A stretch of DNA of 52,127 nucleotides from Candidatus Neomicrothrix sp. UBA2983 (lineage in GTDB: Bacteria > Actinomycetota > Acidimicrobiia > Acidimicrobiales > MedAcidi-G1), in assembly GCA_002346745.1 (NCBI GenBank), contig DEAL01000023.1, forward strand, positions 1 to 52,127, written 5' to 3'. Of this stretch, positions 52,016-52,127 are shown piece by piece. Each line of letters starts with the position of its first letter. The first letter of the stretch is position 1. The position numbers were made by a program, and so were the translations under genes. The notes under the pieces were generated by a model that searched no databases, had not been told where the DNA came from, and saw only the letters and a list, made by a program, of their open reading frames with translations.

Positions 52016-52127
52016 ATGCACCGCTTCCGCCTCCTCCTCGTCCTCCTCGTCGCGCTCGCCCTCGCGGCCGGGGCGTGCGGTGGCGACGGGTCGACGTCGC
52101 CGGCCACCAAGGCCGCCCCCACCACCA
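52016..52127 (+). CDS. lipoprotein N-terminus, 3' end outside window
   Basis: 37 codons: MHRFRLLLVLLVALALAAGACGGDGS and a start of Thr/Ala/Pro-rich linker (ATKAAPTT). This is a lipoprotein signal peptide with a lipid-anchored Cys (lipobox AGAC). The single extra base at 52127 joined to bases 1-2 gives ACG (Thr) and continues in the frame of the sugar dehydrogenase at the start of the window. The mature domain lies beyond the window. Confidence 0.75.
   Translation, partial: MHRFRLLLVLLVALALAAGACGGDGSTSPATKAAPTT

Overview
The window reads as a 52 kb stretch of chromosome from a very GC-rich member of the Actinomycetota, most likely class Acidimicrobiia (inference from gene content, codon use and Thr-rich lipoproteins; I cannot run a phylogeny). 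Genes are tightly packed on both strands. No prophage, transposase, integrase, CRISPR array or rRNA is visible. The only RNA gene found is a tRNA-Ala(CGC). Many genes carry a TAnnnT element 6-8 nt before the start codon, the spacing expected of a -10 box driving a leaderless mRNA.

Layout. 1-1160: 3' part of a secreted PQQ-type sugar dehydrogenase. 1157-3269 (-): crotonase, small unknown protein, ArsC-like selenoprotein, RraA-family aldolase. 3351-7658: PII protein, YtrA-like GntR regulator, SDR, L-asparaginase, DUF6356, Lrp/AsnC regulator, YbaK deacylase. 7760-10165 (+): second ArsC-like selenoprotein, cupin, acyl-CoA synthetase. 10186-17395 (-): RsgA, then an ABC exporter (permease, ATPase, 1124-residue adaptor with an inserted beta-repeat stalk, Thr-rich lipoprotein). 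17678-24955: glycosyltransferase, tRNA-Ala, molybdopterin genes moaC-moaA-moeA, plsY, FmdB and SAF proteins, uppP. 24977-31722: tldE/tldD, thioesterase, PAP2, dxs, NfuA. 31794-39587 (+): crotonase, ferrochelatase, parC-parE, RecB-like nuclease. 39605-52127: ParA module, mutM, DUF3048 protein, map, MaoC, CDF transporter, SDR, copA, OYE-family flavoprotein, EamA transporter and the 5' end of a lipoprotein gene.

The main discovery is two separate genes, about 5.7 kb apart on opposite strands, each encoding an ArsC/Spx-type thioredoxin-fold protein in which an in-frame TGA replaces the catalytic cysteine (residue 12 in one, 13 in the other). Each TGA is followed by a stem-loop with a G at the start of the apical loop, 22-23 nt downstream, as expected of a bacterial SECIS element. 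TGA is the ordinary stop codon of many neighbouring genes, so these are best read as selenocysteine codons. Conventional gene calling truncates the first gene and misses the second.

Other points: the adaptor of the ABC exporter has six Calx-beta-like domains where a coiled-coil hairpin would be expected; one SDR lacks its catalytic lysine; ParE has a histone-like basic tail; and the two window ends fit together in frame as one Thr-linker lipoprotein gene.
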